Below, piece after piece: positions 27,601 through 37,650 of a stretch of 64,000 bases of DNA. Within the stretch, counting starts at the first letter, position 1. Each line of letters starts with the position of its first letter. The stretch comes from FACHB-T130 sp042747725 (lineage in GTDB: Bacteria; Cyanobacteriota; Cyanobacteriia; Cyanobacteriales; FACHB-T130), in NCBI RefSeq assembly GCF_042747725.1, contig NZ_JBHZGO010000101.1:265369-329368 (forward strand), read 5' to 3'. The position numbers were made by a program, and so were the translations under genes. A model generated the notes under the pieces. The model worked only from the letters and a program-made list of their open reading frames with translations, had not been told where the DNA came from and made no database searches.

Positions 27601-30070
27601 CTATAACCTGTTTAACGCTAATATTAGACCGTGGAAAGAACACGCTAAAAATAGTGTTGTTTCCTTCCAACAAGGGCTTCAAAGCGGCTTGGAAACGGGA
27701 GATATTGAATGGGCTAGTTATTGTGGTGGTAACTTTTGCGGATACTTGTATTTTACAGGCGATCGCTTAGATTCTGTAGTGCAGCAACAAGCCCCTTACA
27801 TTGATATACTCGTAAAAATTAAGCTGCCAACGGGTATCCATTTTGCGAACGTCTGGAGACAACTGGCATTGAATTTTCAAGACAAAGCTGCGGATAAATT
27901 TCTGTTGATAGGTGAAAGTTTTAATGAAGCCGAAACCTTGCCCCAGTTAATTGAATCGAAAGGTGGCACAGGCTTGTTTGTTGCCTATGTTGCCAAGACA
28001 ATTCTTCTGTATCAATTTAAAGATTACGAGGGAGCGATCGCTAACGCAGCTTTAGCAACAGAGCAAGCTGGCTCTGCATTCGGTTTTATGCAGGTTGCTG
28101 TACTTAATTTCTACCATTCCTTGGCTCTTTTGGCTCATTATCCCCAAGTTAATGCTACTGAACAGCAACAATATTTAGATAAAGTAAATGCCAACCAGGA
28201 GAACATGAAACACTGGGCGTACCATGCGCCAATGAATTATCAGCATAAGTACGATTTAGTGGAGGCAGAAAAGGCGCGGCTATTGAAACAAACTTCTATA
28301 GCGATGGAGTTGTATGACATCAGCATTCAAGGAGCCAAACAGCAAGGATATATCCCAGAAGAAGCACTGGCTAATGAACTGGCGGCAGAGTTTTATTTCT
28401 CGCGCGGTAGAGAGAAGCTAGCTCAGTTTTATTTAACTGAAGCATACTATACCTTTATTCGGTGGGGAGCAACGGCAAAAGCCAAAGATTTAGAATCAAG
28501 ATATTCTGAGTTTTTCTCTCGGCTACATATTAGAGAAGCGATTGGCATTGAGGTAACTCGGACGACGAACTCTACAACAGGAACAGGTTCCGCCGTACTA
28601 GATTTGGCAGCGATAATGAAGGCGTCGCTTGCTATTTCATCAGAAATTGTTCTCGATCAATTGCTGGAGAAGTTGATACACATTTTGGTTGAGAGTGCTG
28701 GGGCGAGAAAAGGTATTCTCTTGCTAAAAGACGCAAATCAATGGTTAATGGTTGCTAAAAAAGTTGTAGAGAGAGAAAGTTGTTTAGTTTTGCCTTCAAT
28801 TCCCATTGAAACTTGTGAGGATTTACCTGATTCGCTGATTCACTACATCGAAAGAACCAAAAAAGCGGTGGTTGTAGACGCCGCAACTACAGAAGGACTC
28901 TTTATCAATGACCCGTACATTCTGAAAAACCAACCCAAGTCTATCTTAGGGTTGCCTATTTTCCACAAAAGACAGTTGACGGGGATTCTTTACTTGGAAA
29001 ATGACTTGACTCAAGGAGTTTTTACATCAGAACGCTTAGAAGTTCTAAAAGTATTGACATCCCAAGTCACCATTTCAATAGAGAATGCTCATCTCTACAA
29101 AAATTTGCAAAGTTACTCCCACGAACTGGAAATAAAAAATAGCGCTTTATCGGAAAAAACTCAGGAACTAGAACAAGCCCTTCACAAGTTACAACAAACT
29201 CAGACTCAATTAGTTCAAACTGAAAAAATATCTAGCCTGGGACAACTGGTGGCGGGGATAGCCCATGAAGTGAATAATCCTGTCGGGTTCATTTCCGGTA
29301 ATCTGCATCATGCTTCTGGGTATGTACACGATTTAATCAACTTAGTTAATCTTTATCAGCAGCATTTTCCCAATCTACCTGCCGAGATTGAAGAGGAAGC
29401 TGAGACAATCGAACTGGATTATCTGATAGAAGATTTGCCCAAATTGCTCACTTCGATGCAAGTGGGAACTGACCGAATTCGAGAGATCATGCAGTCGTTA
29501 CGCAATTTCTCGCGGATTGACGAAGCAACTGGAAAGCCTGCGGACATTCACGCTGGTTTAGATAGCACGTTGATGATTCTACAGCATCGTCTGAAAGCGA
29601 GCGCCCAGCGTCCGGCAATTGAGCTGGTGAAAGAGTATGGTGAGTTGCCTTTAGTGGAATGTTACGCCGGACAACTTAACCAGGTGTTTATGAATATTAT
29701 GGCGAATGCAATTGATGCAATCGATGAGGTAATGAGTAAGGGGGCACGGGGAATAGATAATCGACCCGAAAGCGCTAATTACCCCTTGCCGAAGATTCGG
29801 ATTCACACGGAAGTAATCAATGGTGAGAAAGTAGCGATTCGGATTGGTGACAATGGGCTGGGGATGCCGGAAAAAGTTCGGCAACGTCTGTTTGAACCCT
29901 TCTTTACGACGAAGCCGGTAGGCAAGGGAACGGGACTAGGGTTATCCATTAGCTACCAGATTGTTGTAGATAAACATGGTGGGCAATTGAGCTGTATTTC
30001 AGCGCCTGGAGAAGGGACGGAGTTTATTATTGAGATTCCGCTCAGGGCAGCCCTTTCAAAAGTGTTGTAG
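24645..30070 (+). pseudogene. Ser/Thr kinase-AAA ATPase-GAF-histidine kinase, broken by a one-base frameshift
   Basis: Two adjacent frames (24645-26504 and a second running to 30070) together encode one protein of about 1808 residues. Domains: Ser/Thr kinase (1-265; HKDIKPHNIL, then DFS in place of DFG, usual in this family); AAA-type ATPase (about 295-620; Walker A SGIGKS, Walker B IFLDDLQWAD); a helical TPR-like region; GAF (about 1320-1485); HisKA with IAHEVNNPVGF; and HATPase with GDNGLGM and GKGTGLGLS. Alignment with the intact paralogue at 37886 shows that one A is missing in the A5 run at 26485-26489; an extra base restores KTQEVLKLAACIGN. Such trifunctional kinases (HstK type) are multi-input signalling proteins. 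It may be a true pseudogene, a sequencing error, or read by -1 slippage on GGAAAAA, which would give exactly the expected product. Confidence 0.85.
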
Positions 30071-30247
30071 GGGCGGGAAACGCCCAAAGCTTGAGTGCCT
30101 AGAAGCGTCACCAAAGATTCTTGTTTTGTAGCGTAGATGAAAAATGAAAAATGGCGATCGCGCGATCGCTCACGAGAAGAGTCTATCTTTAGCGGGGCTT
30201 TTTTGCCATCAAGGGAGGTAAACTCCTGAAAGACTATCCAAAAGCTT

Positions 30248-30790
30248 ATGATTTTAAAGGTTTACCCTGGGGTTCTGATTGCTTTGCTTTTAGGACTCAT
30301 CGGGTTAGGGCTGGGACTGCTTCAGGAGCGGGTGGAACTCAATCCAGCAAAGTCAGATGCCTCGTTGCTCTCAAAAACGAATGCTTCCCTGCGACAAAAT
30401 CCTCCTGGCGTGGAAAAGTTGCCGACTTCTACGCCAGTTGCCTCACCCACAGACGAGCCAGAAATACCGCTAATTGCGGCTCGTCAAGGACCTTTACGGG
30501 TGACTAATCAAACGGAGTATCCGCTGCGGCTGGCGTTGCTGACTTATCAGCCACCAACGACATCTTATGGGGAGCCAGCACACTGGGATTTTGCCCCAGG
30601 AGAAGGGGGCAGCCAAGGCGTGACTTTATCGCTGCCTGGAGGGGATTTGCAGCTGAAAAAGGGGGATATTCTCGTAGCATTTGCCCAAGATGGTTCCCGC
30701 CGGTATTGGGGGCCGTATGTTGTGGGTGAGACGCCTCTGCCTGTCTGGAATGCTCAGGTGTCGGAATGGCAACTGGTTTTGCAATCTTAG
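30248..30790 (+). CDS. Membrane-anchored hypothetical protein
   Basis: A 180-residue protein I do not recognise by function. It starts with a hydrophobic segment (residues 6-26, LIALLLGLIGLGLGLL) that is either an N-terminal anchor or uncleaved signal. A Ser/Thr/Pro-rich linker (about 35-75) follows, then a compact C-terminal domain rich in beta-type residues (GPLRVTNQTEYPLRLALL, a WDFAPGEGG turn, YWGPYVVGE). The topology suggests an extracytoplasmic domain. HIP1-dense DNA and a small G/C-rich hairpin with a T-run (GCGGGGCTTTTTT, near 30193) precede it. It is followed by heptamer repeats (30790-30870) and the glycosyltransferase gene, same strand. Confidence 0.65.
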   Translation: MILKVYPGVLIALLLGLIGLGLGLLQERVELNPAKSDASLLSKTNASLRQNPPGVEKLPTSTPVASPTDEPEIPLIAARQGPLRVTNQTEYPLRLALLTYQPPTTSYGEPAHWDFAPGEGGSQGVTLSLPGGDLQLKKGDILVAFAQDGSRRYWGPYVVGETPLPVWNAQVSEWQLVLQS

Positions 30791-31036
30791 GGAGTCATTA
30801 GTCCAGAGTCAGCACTCAGGAGTCAGTTGTTTTTTCTTTTCCACTGACCAATTACCCATTAACCACTGACAAGTTAGGGAACTCGTAGGTTTTGTCAGAG
30901 TCAGGAAATGCTGCTGGGTAGGCGGGAGTCATGACATCCTGCAATGGGTGCGCTGGTGTTGCATTTCCAGCTAGATTAAGGTCTGGGAAAATGCATGGGT
31001 GAGGTTGCCCATTACTGACGGACGGTTCGGGGGTTC

Positions 31037-33238
31037 ATGAAATTTAGGGTTAATCGAACGGTTAGAAGTTGGTGGAAATCTTGCCAGAAGCATCCCAACG
31101 TGCTGGCGCTATCGATTCTGTGGGTGCTGGTGGTTTGCTGGCTGGCTTTTGTGTGGAATTTAGGGAATATCGGTCTGGTTGATGAAACTGAGCCGCTGTT
31201 TGCTGAAGCTGCCCGCCAGATGACGGTGACAGGAGATTGGATTACACCATATTTTAATGGGGAGACGCGCTTTGATAAGCCGCCGTTAGTTTACTGGCTG
31301 ATGGCGATCGCTTATAAACTGATTGGCGTCAATGAATGGGCGGTGCGACTGCCTTCAGCGCTGTCTGCGATCGCTGTGACAGGGTTAAGCTTCTATACGT
31401 TGCGCTACTATGGGCTGCCTTCTCCTAGTGCGGCGACGGGGCAAGTAAGGGATGGGACGCGGCGACGTCAGTTGTGGCTATCAGCTTTGCTGGGTGCAGC
31501 CGCGATCGCTCTGAATCCAGAAATGATTGTCTGGGGACGCACAGGCGTCTCAGATATGCTGCTGACGGGCTGCGTGGGTTGTGCGCTACTTTCTTTTTTT
31601 CTTGGCTATGTCCACACCAACCAACCCGCCATCCAAACTCGTTGGTATCTAGCTTTCTACCTGCTAGTTGCCTTGGCGATTCTGACGAAAGGGCCGGTCG
31701 GCATTGTATTACCCGTTCTGATTATCGGGGCTTTTCTGCTTTACCTGGGCAAGGCTAGGGAAGTGTTACGGGAGATGTTCCCGATTCGAGGCTTGGCACT
31801 GGTCTTGGTTTTGGCAGTGCCTTGGTATGTTTTGGTGATTTTGCGGAACGGCGAAAACTACGTTAATAAGTTTTTTGGTTATCACAACTTGGAACGCTTC
31901 ACTGGCGTTGTTAATCATCACTGGGCACCCTGGTATTTTTACTTCCTGGTGGTGCTGCTGGGTTTTGCGCCTTGGTCAATTTATTTGCCGGTAGCGATCG
32001 CCCGCCTCCGTTTTTGGCAGCGTAGCAAATGGCGTGACTCCCCCCGTTCCACTCATTTAGGTTTATTTGCTCTGTTTTGGTTTGCCGGGATCTTTGGCTT
32101 CTTCACCGTTGCGGTGACAAAACTCCCCAGCTATGTGCTGCCTTTAATGCCAGCAGCAGGAATTCTGGTGGCACTTTTGTTCAGCGACCAATTGAGGACT
32201 GAGGGGAGAGGACTGAGGACTGAGGAGAGAGGACTCAGGACTGAGGGGAGAGGACTGAGGACTGAGGAGAGAGGACTGAGGAGAGAGGAAGAAGTCAGTT
32301 CGAGGACTGAGGTGACAGGACTCAGGACTGAGGAAGAAGAAGTCAGGAGTCAAGAATTAGGAGTTAAGAAGCCAGAAGGAGAATTCCCCACTCAGTCTTC
32401 TTCTCCCCTCAGTCCTCTTCCCTCATCCCTCAGTCCTCAGCCCTCATCCCTCAGTCCTCATCCCTCATCCCTCAGTCCTCTTCCCTCATCCCTCAGTCCT
32501 CTTCCCTCATCCCTCAGTCCTCATCCCTCATCCCTCAGTCCTCTTCCCTCATCCCTCAGTCCTCAGCCCTCTCCCCTCAGTCCTCATCCCTCATCCCTCA
32601 GTCCTTTGTTTTGGAGCGGCGTTGTCAATGTAGTGTTTTTAGCAGTCCTGGCGGGCGCGATTCTATACAGCCCAAACTTCTTAGGATATGACCCTGCCGT
32701 GCCCGATCTGCGCCAAATGGTTCAACGATCCGGTTTGACGGTGCGGGGAGGCATCATCTGGGCGGTAACTGCTGTTTGGGCAGGGCTGTTGCTGCTGCGA
32801 CGGCGGTGGCGTTGGCTGTGGAGTCCGAATCTCATCGGATTTATGGCTTTTATCATCTTTGTGGTAACGCCTGCCTACTTGATGATGGATCAAGCACGTC
32901 AGTTGCCACTGCGGGAATTATCGGCACGGATCGCCCAAGTCCAGCAGCCAGGGGAAGCCATATTGATGATTGGTTTCAAAAAACCGAGTGTTGTATTTTA
33001 CACGCAGCGCCCGGTGAATTATTTTGCCAGAGTTGGCTCAGCAATGGAATATATTGAAGCGATCGCGGCTACTCAGCCCAAGCCAACTTCGGTACTGATT
33101 TTGACCGAGCCTAGATATTTAGAGAACACAAAACTACAGCCCAATCAATACCAAAATTTAGGCAAAGCCGGTGCCTATCAGCTGATTCGGGTATCAAAAC
33201 AAATCGTCGCCAGTGTCCAGCATCGACACTCTAGCTAA
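31037..33238 (+). CDS. GT39/ArnT-type membrane glycosyltransferase with a repeat-derived insertion
   Basis: A 733-residue polytopic membrane enzyme of the PMT/ArnT superfamily, which transfers sugars from polyprenyl-phosphate donors on the outer side of the membrane. Family features are the first periplasmic loop with the acidic pair NIGLVDETEPLFAEAARQM, the DKPPLVYWL motif and a further eight or more hydrophobic helices. Between the central helices and the C-terminal membrane part lies a ~137-residue hydrophilic insert (residues about 386-523). It consists of LRTEERG-type and then SSLSPLP-type repeats, encoded by an inverted heptamer array (separate entry). The frame stays open through it, so the protein is probably made, with a long extramembrane loop. 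The acceptor (lipid, protein or polysaccharide) cannot be told from sequence. Confidence 0.85.
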   Translation: MKFRVNRTVRSWWKSCQKHPNVLALSILWVLVVCWLAFVWNLGNIGLVDETEPLFAEAARQMTVTGDWITPYFNGETRFDKPPLVYWLMAIAYKLIGVNEWAVRLPSALSAIAVTGLSFYTLRYYGLPSPSAATGQVRDGTRRRQLWLSALLGAAAIALNPEMIVWGRTGVSDMLLTGCVGCALLSFFLGYVHTNQPAIQTRWYLAFYLLVALAILTKGPVGIVLPVLIIGAFLLYLGKAREVLREMFPIRGLALVLVLAVPWYVLVILRNGENYVNKFFGYHNLERFTGVVNHHWAPWYFYFLVVLLGFAPWSIYLPVAIARLRFWQRSKWRDSPRSTHLGLFALFWFAGIFGFFTVAVTKLPSYVLPLMPAAGILVALLFSDQLRTEGRGLRTEERGLRTEGRGLRTEERGLRREEEVSSRTEVTGLRTEEEEVRSQELGVKKPEGEFPTQSSSPLSPLPSSLSPQPSSLSPHPSSLSPLPSSLSPLPSSLSPHPSSLSPLPSSLSPQPSPLSPHPSSLSPLFWSGVVNVVFLAVLAGAILYSPNFLGYDPAVPDLRQMVQRSGLTVRGGIIWAVTAVWAGLLLLRRRWRWLWSPNLIGFMAFIIFVVTPAYLMMDQARQLPLRELSARIAQVQQPGEAILMIGFKKPSVVFYTQRPVNYFARVGSAMEYIEAIAATQPKPTSVLILTEPRYLENTKLQPNQYQNLGKAGAYQLIRVSKQIVASVQHRHSS
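32194..32605 (+). repeat. Large heptamer array, inverted halves, inside the glycosyltransferase gene
   Basis: The first half (about 32194-32345) is built of purine-rich heptamers GAGGACT, GAGGGGA and GAGGAGA. The second half (about 32395-32605) uses the complementary pyrimidine-rich heptamers AGTCCTC, ATCCCTC and TTCCCTC. The halves can pair into a very long hairpin. Because the unit is seven bases, the encoded peptide has a period of seven residues per three units, and no stop codon appears in the used frame. Confidence 0.92.
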
Positions 33239-33456
33239 ATTGTTCAACTGCCGCAGCTTGCAGTAATATCAAGCCCGGATAATTGCCCATGATGAGAAGA
33301 CCTCACGTCCAACCCCGCCCTCGCTTTTCGGTGAGGGGTTGGGGGTAGAGAGGGGTTGGGGAATGCTAGTTCAGCAAGCGGACTAAGATAGGTGAATAAA
33401 ATTTCTGGTGTCATCATGATGAAATTCGGCGTTTTGGCACGACTGAGTTTGAAAGG

Positions 33457-34698
33457 ATGAAAGCACCATTTTCAGGAAAAAGGAAAAATTTTGGGCATCA
33501 GTGCTGGTTGCCGGTTGTTTGTTGCCTAATTTTCCTTTGGCTTTTGCTAGCAATGCCGGTGCTAGCGGAAGATTCACCATCGCCGCCACCCGTCACAGTT
33601 GAAACGCTGCGACAGATGCAGCAACAACTGGATCGGCAGCGGTCTAATTATTCCAAAGAAAGCGATCGCTTATCAAAACTCCAAAAAGCCGCGCAGGGAC
33701 AACTCAGTGGCTTGCAGCAAAACCTGGAATTAACGGGCACCCAGCTCAATGACTACCAGTATCAATTACAACGAGCCGCTCAGGAATTAAAGATGTTGCA
33801 AGAGGATCTGGCGATCGCGGAACGCTCTTATCAACAAAAGCAAGCCGCCACCGTCGCCCGTTTGCGTTTCCTGCAACGCCAGCAGCTATCTCACCAAGGA
33901 TGGGGAATTCTGCTAGCCAGCCAAAATCTCAGTCAATTTTCTGACCGGCGTCGCCAGATCAAATTGGTGTTTCAAGCCGACCAACAAATCTTGAAAAACT
34001 TGAAGGCGGAAGCCGACCAAATCAACCACCAAAAAACCGAGATCGAACAGCAGAAAAACCAAATTGCCCTGATTACCCAACAATTGCTCGCACAAAAAGC
34101 CGAATTTGAAGCTCAGACACAGGCGCAGCAGCAGCTCATTCAACGCCTGAATACCAACCGGCAAGCCTTAGAAGCAGCTGAGAACGTTTTGGCGATTGAT
34201 TCCGAAGGGATTAGCACTCTCATCCAAAAACGAGTTGCCCAAGCGAAGGCAAAAAGAGAAAGAGAGGCGGCAGCTAGCAAAGCCATTCTTCGCGGTAGCG
34301 AGATTCTTCGCGGCACGGGTATCTTCAGCTACCCTAGCGATGCGGGAATTACTAGCAACTTTGGTTGGCGAGTCCACCCAATTCTGGGCTACCGCCGTTT
34401 CCATTCCGGTCTTGACTTTGGGGCAAGTTATGGCAGCACTATCCGCGCCGCCAACAGCGGAGAGGTAATTTTTGCCGGATGGTATGGAGGTTACGGGAAG
34501 GCGGTAATCATCGACCACGGCAACGGCATCACCACCTTATACGGTCACACCAGCGAACTCTATGTTTCGGAAGGACAATCCGTAAGCCGAGCAGATGCGA
34601 TCGCGGCGGTTGGTTCTACCGGCTTTTCGACTGGCCCCCATCTCCACTTTGAAGTTCGTAAAAATGGCACACCCGTAGACCCCATCAGTTTCCTTTAG
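33457..34698 (+). CDS. EnvC-type murein hydrolase activator / M23 peptidase
   Basis: A 413-residue secreted protein. Residues 1-37 form a signal peptide with a hydrophobic core (LPVVCCLIFLWLLLAMPVLA) and a plausible cut after ALA-type residues. Residues 45-280 are coiled coil, as in EnvC. Residues 290-413 are a LytM/M23 domain with zinc-ligand positions in HSGLDFG and HLHFEVRKNG, so the peptidase site looks complete; EnvC activators proper lack these ligands. It probably cleaves or regulates cleavage of peptidoglycan cross-bridges during cell separation. ATG start 33457. The desaturase gene follows 85 bases later on the same strand. Confidence 0.9.
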   Translation: MKAPFSGKRKNFGHQCWLPVVCCLIFLWLLLAMPVLAEDSPSPPPVTVETLRQMQQQLDRQRSNYSKESDRLSKLQKAAQGQLSGLQQNLELTGTQLNDYQYQLQRAAQELKMLQEDLAIAERSYQQKQAATVARLRFLQRQQLSHQGWGILLASQNLSQFSDRRRQIKLVFQADQQILKNLKAEADQINHQKTEIEQQKNQIALITQQLLAQKAEFEAQTQAQQQLIQRLNTNRQALEAAENVLAIDSEGISTLIQKRVAQAKAKREREAAASKAILRGSEILRGTGIFSYPSDAGITSNFGWRVHPILGYRRFHSGLDFGASYGSTIRAANSGEVIFAGWYGGYGKAVIIDHGNGITTLYGHTSELYVSEGQSVSRADAIAAVGSTGFSTGPHLHFEVRKNGTPVDPISFL

Positions 34699-34783
34699 CG
34701 CACTGAAAGCGGACTTCCATCAGCTCTAAACTGGACAATTTTCCAGGAATTTAACGGCAAACAATCAGATATTCTTAGTTTTA

Positions 34784-35740
34784 TTGAGCGAGTATTCTAT
34801 TTCAACCAAGCAAGTGTCAATCTCTTTCTCCAATCCTTCTAAAATCAGCAATTTTCAGAAAACGCTGAATGTCATCGTCGTCGCCCTGCCTCTGTTGGGA
34901 TTTATCGCTGCGACCCTGGCTATCATCTTCTGGGAACGTGGGGTCCAGCCGCTGGATCTGAGTCTACTGGTAGGAATGTACGCCCTGACTTTCTTTGGCA
35001 TCACTGTGGGGTATCACAGGTTTTTCACCCATCGTGCCTTTCAGGCAGGGGCATTTGTGCGTGCCTTTTTAGCGATCGCTGGCTGCATGGCAGGTCAAGG
35101 TCCAGTCATTAGCTGGGTGAGTCACCATCGCTGTCATCACCTCTACTCAGATACCCAACAAGACTTCCACTCACCAAATCTTCACGGAGAAGGGTTTTTG
35201 TCGGTGGTTCAAGGCTTTTGGCACGCCCATACTGGCTGGCTGCTGAACGTCGATTGGACGCCTCCATACCCCTATGTCTCGGATCTCAATCGTGACAATG
35301 TTGTCCAAAAAATCGACCAACTCTACATCCTCTGGGTGCTACTTTCTCTGTTAATCCCGACGCTTCTGGGTGGAGTCTTAACCGGGTCGTGGTCGGGAGC
35401 ATTGAGAGGCTTAATCTGGGGAGGAGGTATCCGGATTTTCCTCTTGCATCAATTTACTTTCAGCGTCAACTCAGTCTGCCACCTTTTGGGAAAACGCCAA
35501 TTTCCCACAGACGATCAAAGTAAGAACAACCTTTTCGTCGCCATTATGACCCTCGGTGAAGGATGGCACAATAACCACCATGCCTTCCAGCACTCGGCAA
35601 AGTTTGGACTCAGATGGTGGCAACTTGATTTGGGTTGGCTGGGTATCGTCGCCCTCAATCGTCTAGGGCTTGTCTGGAATGTCAAAGTTCCATCCTCAAG
35701 CGAAATCGAACTCAAAAGCATCACTTCTTCAGTTGGATAG
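34784..35740 (+). CDS. desC: Acyl-lipid delta-9 fatty acid desaturase
   Basis: A 318-residue membrane di-iron desaturase that would place the first double bond at C9 of membrane-lipid acyl chains. The three histidine boxes are complete: HRFFTH (residues 78-83), HHRCHH (114-119) and HNNHH (262-266). Hydrophobic helices lie near 30-50, 58-74, 92-110 and 180-215. The start is a TTG at 34784; no ATG precedes the first conserved segment, and an alternative GTG lies ten codons in. A hairpin follows the stop at 35789-35822. The cyclopropane synthase gene downstream also acts on membrane lipids. Confidence 0.93.
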   Translation: MSEYSISTKQVSISFSNPSKISNFQKTLNVIVVALPLLGFIAATLAIIFWERGVQPLDLSLLVGMYALTFFGITVGYHRFFTHRAFQAGAFVRAFLAIAGCMAGQGPVISWVSHHRCHHLYSDTQQDFHSPNLHGEGFLSVVQGFWHAHTGWLLNVDWTPPYPYVSDLNRDNVVQKIDQLYILWVLLSLLIPTLLGGVLTGSWSGALRGLIWGGGIRIFLLHQFTFSVNSVCHLLGKRQFPTDDQSKNNLFVAIMTLGEGWHNNHHAFQHSAKFGLRWWQLDLGWLGIVALNRLGLVWNVKVPSSSEIELKSITSSVG

Positions 35741-36196
35741 TTGGTAAATTTGACCCATTAGCCACTGAAAGCATCTCATTTTGGTAAAAACGCCTGACAA
35801 CATTTTTTAGTTGTCAGGCGTTGTTAGGAGGGGTTACACCCTGACATCCGAAAGACACGGCATTGCCATGCCCCTAAGTTTAGGGAGATTACCTGCCTCC
35901 ACAAATTAGGTTTATTTTCTACCGCCGTGTTTATGTAAGTAAAATTTTGCGAATCTGCGAAGAGCGCAGTAGTCTCGCCTGCGATTGACAGGTGTGGAAA
36001 AATTTGCACGCGGTGTTAGTGATTAGTGGTTATTCGTCTGTAGATATTAAATGGTGCTGAGTTGATAACTGATCCTCAGTACCATTTCGGCGTTGTTGCT
36101 ATACATCGTTAGGCTAAGGTCGCCTCACAGTTGGATAGCGAATCCAAAATCCCAAATTGCTACTGATACATAACCACTAACACGCTTTCATCAACC
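35741..36196 (+). other. Intergenic region between desC and cfa
   Basis: About 455 bases with a terminator-like hairpin at 35789-35822 and otherwise no gene with visible family features. The remainder should contain the cfa promoter; none was assigned. Confidence 0.5.
35789..35822 (+). terminator. Hairpin after desC
   Basis: AACGCCTGACAAC (35789-35801) and GTTGTCAGGCGTT (35810-35822) are perfect inverted copies around an 8-base loop that itself contains a T6 run. It lies 49 bases after the desC stop. The position and 13-bp stem suit transcription termination, although a T-run after the stem is weak. Confidence 0.65.
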
Positions 36197-37477
36197 ATGT
36201 TGTACTCTTCTGTTCCTACCAGCATCCGAGATATCTTGAGTGAAATGTTTTCTCTACTGCCTCTGAAATTCTGCATTGATTGCTGGGGGACAGACAAGAT
36301 ACTGAACAATGGCACAGTTGATGACTCGCTTCCTCAACTCACTTTGCAGATTCATCATCCCGGAGTCATCCGGACTCTAATTCTGAGCCAAGATCCTTTG
36401 GTTCTAGTAGAAGCTTATCTTCAGGGCTTTTTGGATTTTACAGGCAACATCGACGATCTGATGCTCTTAGAAACGCTTTCCTTTTCCCAGAGCGATCGCA
36501 GCAAAGCCATAAAAGCTTGGATGGAAGCGCTGAGTTTACCCCAATTGCCTTTATCGCTGCAAGAGAAATCATCTTGGCAGAAATTAATCACTCATAGCCG
36601 CGATCGCGACTCGGCAGTTGTTCAATATCACTATGATGTCGGCAATGATTTTTACCGTCTTTGGCTCGATCCTTTACTCGTCTATTCTTGTGCCTATTTT
36701 GAACATCCCCAGATGAGCCTCCCAGAAGCTCAGCAGGCAAAGCTCGATTTGATCTGCCGTAAACTCCAATTAAAACCAGGTGAATATTTATTAGATATTG
36801 GCTGTGGCTGGGGAGCTTTGCTACGCTGGGCTGTAACTCATTACGGAGTGAAGGGATATGGCATTACTTTGAGTAAAGAGCAGCTGGCTTTTAACCAACA
36901 AGCGATCGAGAAAGAAGGTTTGGACACACAGCTAAAAGTCGAGCTTCTCGACTATCGCAACTTACCCCAAACGCCAACCTATGACAAAATTGTTTCGGTT
37001 GGGATGGTTGAACACGTCGGAATTAAAAACTACCCGATTTATTTTCAGAGTGCCTTATCTGCCCTGAAGCCTGGAGGTTTGTTTCTCAATCACGGCATCA
37101 CCGCCTCAGAAAAATGGGACGGTTCCAGCCTCAACGAGCGCTTTGTTCAACGTTATATCTTCCCGGATGGAGAGCTGTCCAGGCTGTCCGGTTCTTTAGC
37201 AGCCGCCGAAGAGACGGGATGGGAAATTGTCGATGTTGATGCTTGGCGGATGCACTACGCCAAAACAATGCGCTGTTGGGCGGCTAATCTGGATGCAGCG
37301 ATGGAGCAAGCGATCGCCCTCAGCAGCGAACGTAAAGTACGATTATGGCGGCTCTATCTCATTGGTTTCGCTCTTGCCTTTGAACGGAACCACATGGGGA
37401 TTTATCAAGTCCTATTGCAGCGACGAGCAGATAAAGCTTGGAATTTGCCGCTTACCCGTAAAGATTGGTTATATTAA
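36197..37477 (+). CDS. cfa: Cyclopropane-fatty-acyl-phospholipid synthase
   Basis: A 426-residue SAM-dependent enzyme that adds a methylene bridge across double bonds of membrane-lipid acyl chains. Seen are the N-terminal lipid-binding part, the YHYDVGNDFYRLWLDPLLVYS segment shortly before the methyltransferase domain, the SAM motif LLDIGCGWGALLRWA (about residue 197), KIVSVGMVEHVG and the C-terminal WAANLDAAM..RLWRLYLIGFALAFERNHMGIYQVL block. All are family typical. Together with desC just upstream this suggests local membrane-lipid modification genes, though the two are probably separate transcripts. It starts at an ATG. Confidence 0.92.
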   Translation: MLYSSVPTSIRDILSEMFSLLPLKFCIDCWGTDKILNNGTVDDSLPQLTLQIHHPGVIRTLILSQDPLVLVEAYLQGFLDFTGNIDDLMLLETLSFSQSDRSKAIKAWMEALSLPQLPLSLQEKSSWQKLITHSRDRDSAVVQYHYDVGNDFYRLWLDPLLVYSCAYFEHPQMSLPEAQQAKLDLICRKLQLKPGEYLLDIGCGWGALLRWAVTHYGVKGYGITLSKEQLAFNQQAIEKEGLDTQLKVELLDYRNLPQTPTYDKIVSVGMVEHVGIKNYPIYFQSALSALKPGGLFLNHGITASEKWDGSSLNERFVQRYIFPDGELSRLSGSLAAAEETGWEIVDVDAWRMHYAKTMRCWAANLDAAMEQAIALSSERKVRLWRLYLIGFALAFERNHMGIYQVLLQRRADKAWNLPLTRKDWLY

Positions 37478-37501
37478 GAGTTTTAATATTGCTTTTTTCT
37501 A

Positions 37502-37540
37502 GTGCAGATTGACGGTTGTGATGCCACAGTCAATCTGCAC
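37502..37540 (+). terminator. Hairpin after cfa
   Basis: GTGCAGATTGAC (37502-37513) and GTCAATCTGCAC (37529-37540) are perfect 12-bp inverted copies; the 15-base loop can add a TGTG/CACA inner stem. It lies 25 bases after the cfa stop and is preceded, not followed, by a T-run. Either a terminator or part of a repeat. Confidence 0.6.
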
Positions 37541-37607
37541 AATCAGAATCCTCACCGCATTGGTAGACCACTATGCCCAGAAAACAGCAAAGCTGGATTG
37601 TTTTTCA

Positions 37608-37650
37608 GGCAACACAGCGTCAGAATCGGCGATTCTGACGCTGTGTTGCC
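37608..37650. repeat. Perfect 20-bp inverted repeat
   Basis: The arms GGCAACACAGCGTCAGAATC (37608-37627) and its exact complement (37631-37650) are separated by only three bases. A perfect 20-bp stem is unusual for a terminator without a T-run. A small palindromic mobile element or a structured RNA are alternatives. Confidence 0.85.

Noticed and set aside
32194..32605. CRISPR-like array
   Set aside because: Units are contiguous heptamers without spacers, so it is a tandem repeat, not a CRISPR array.
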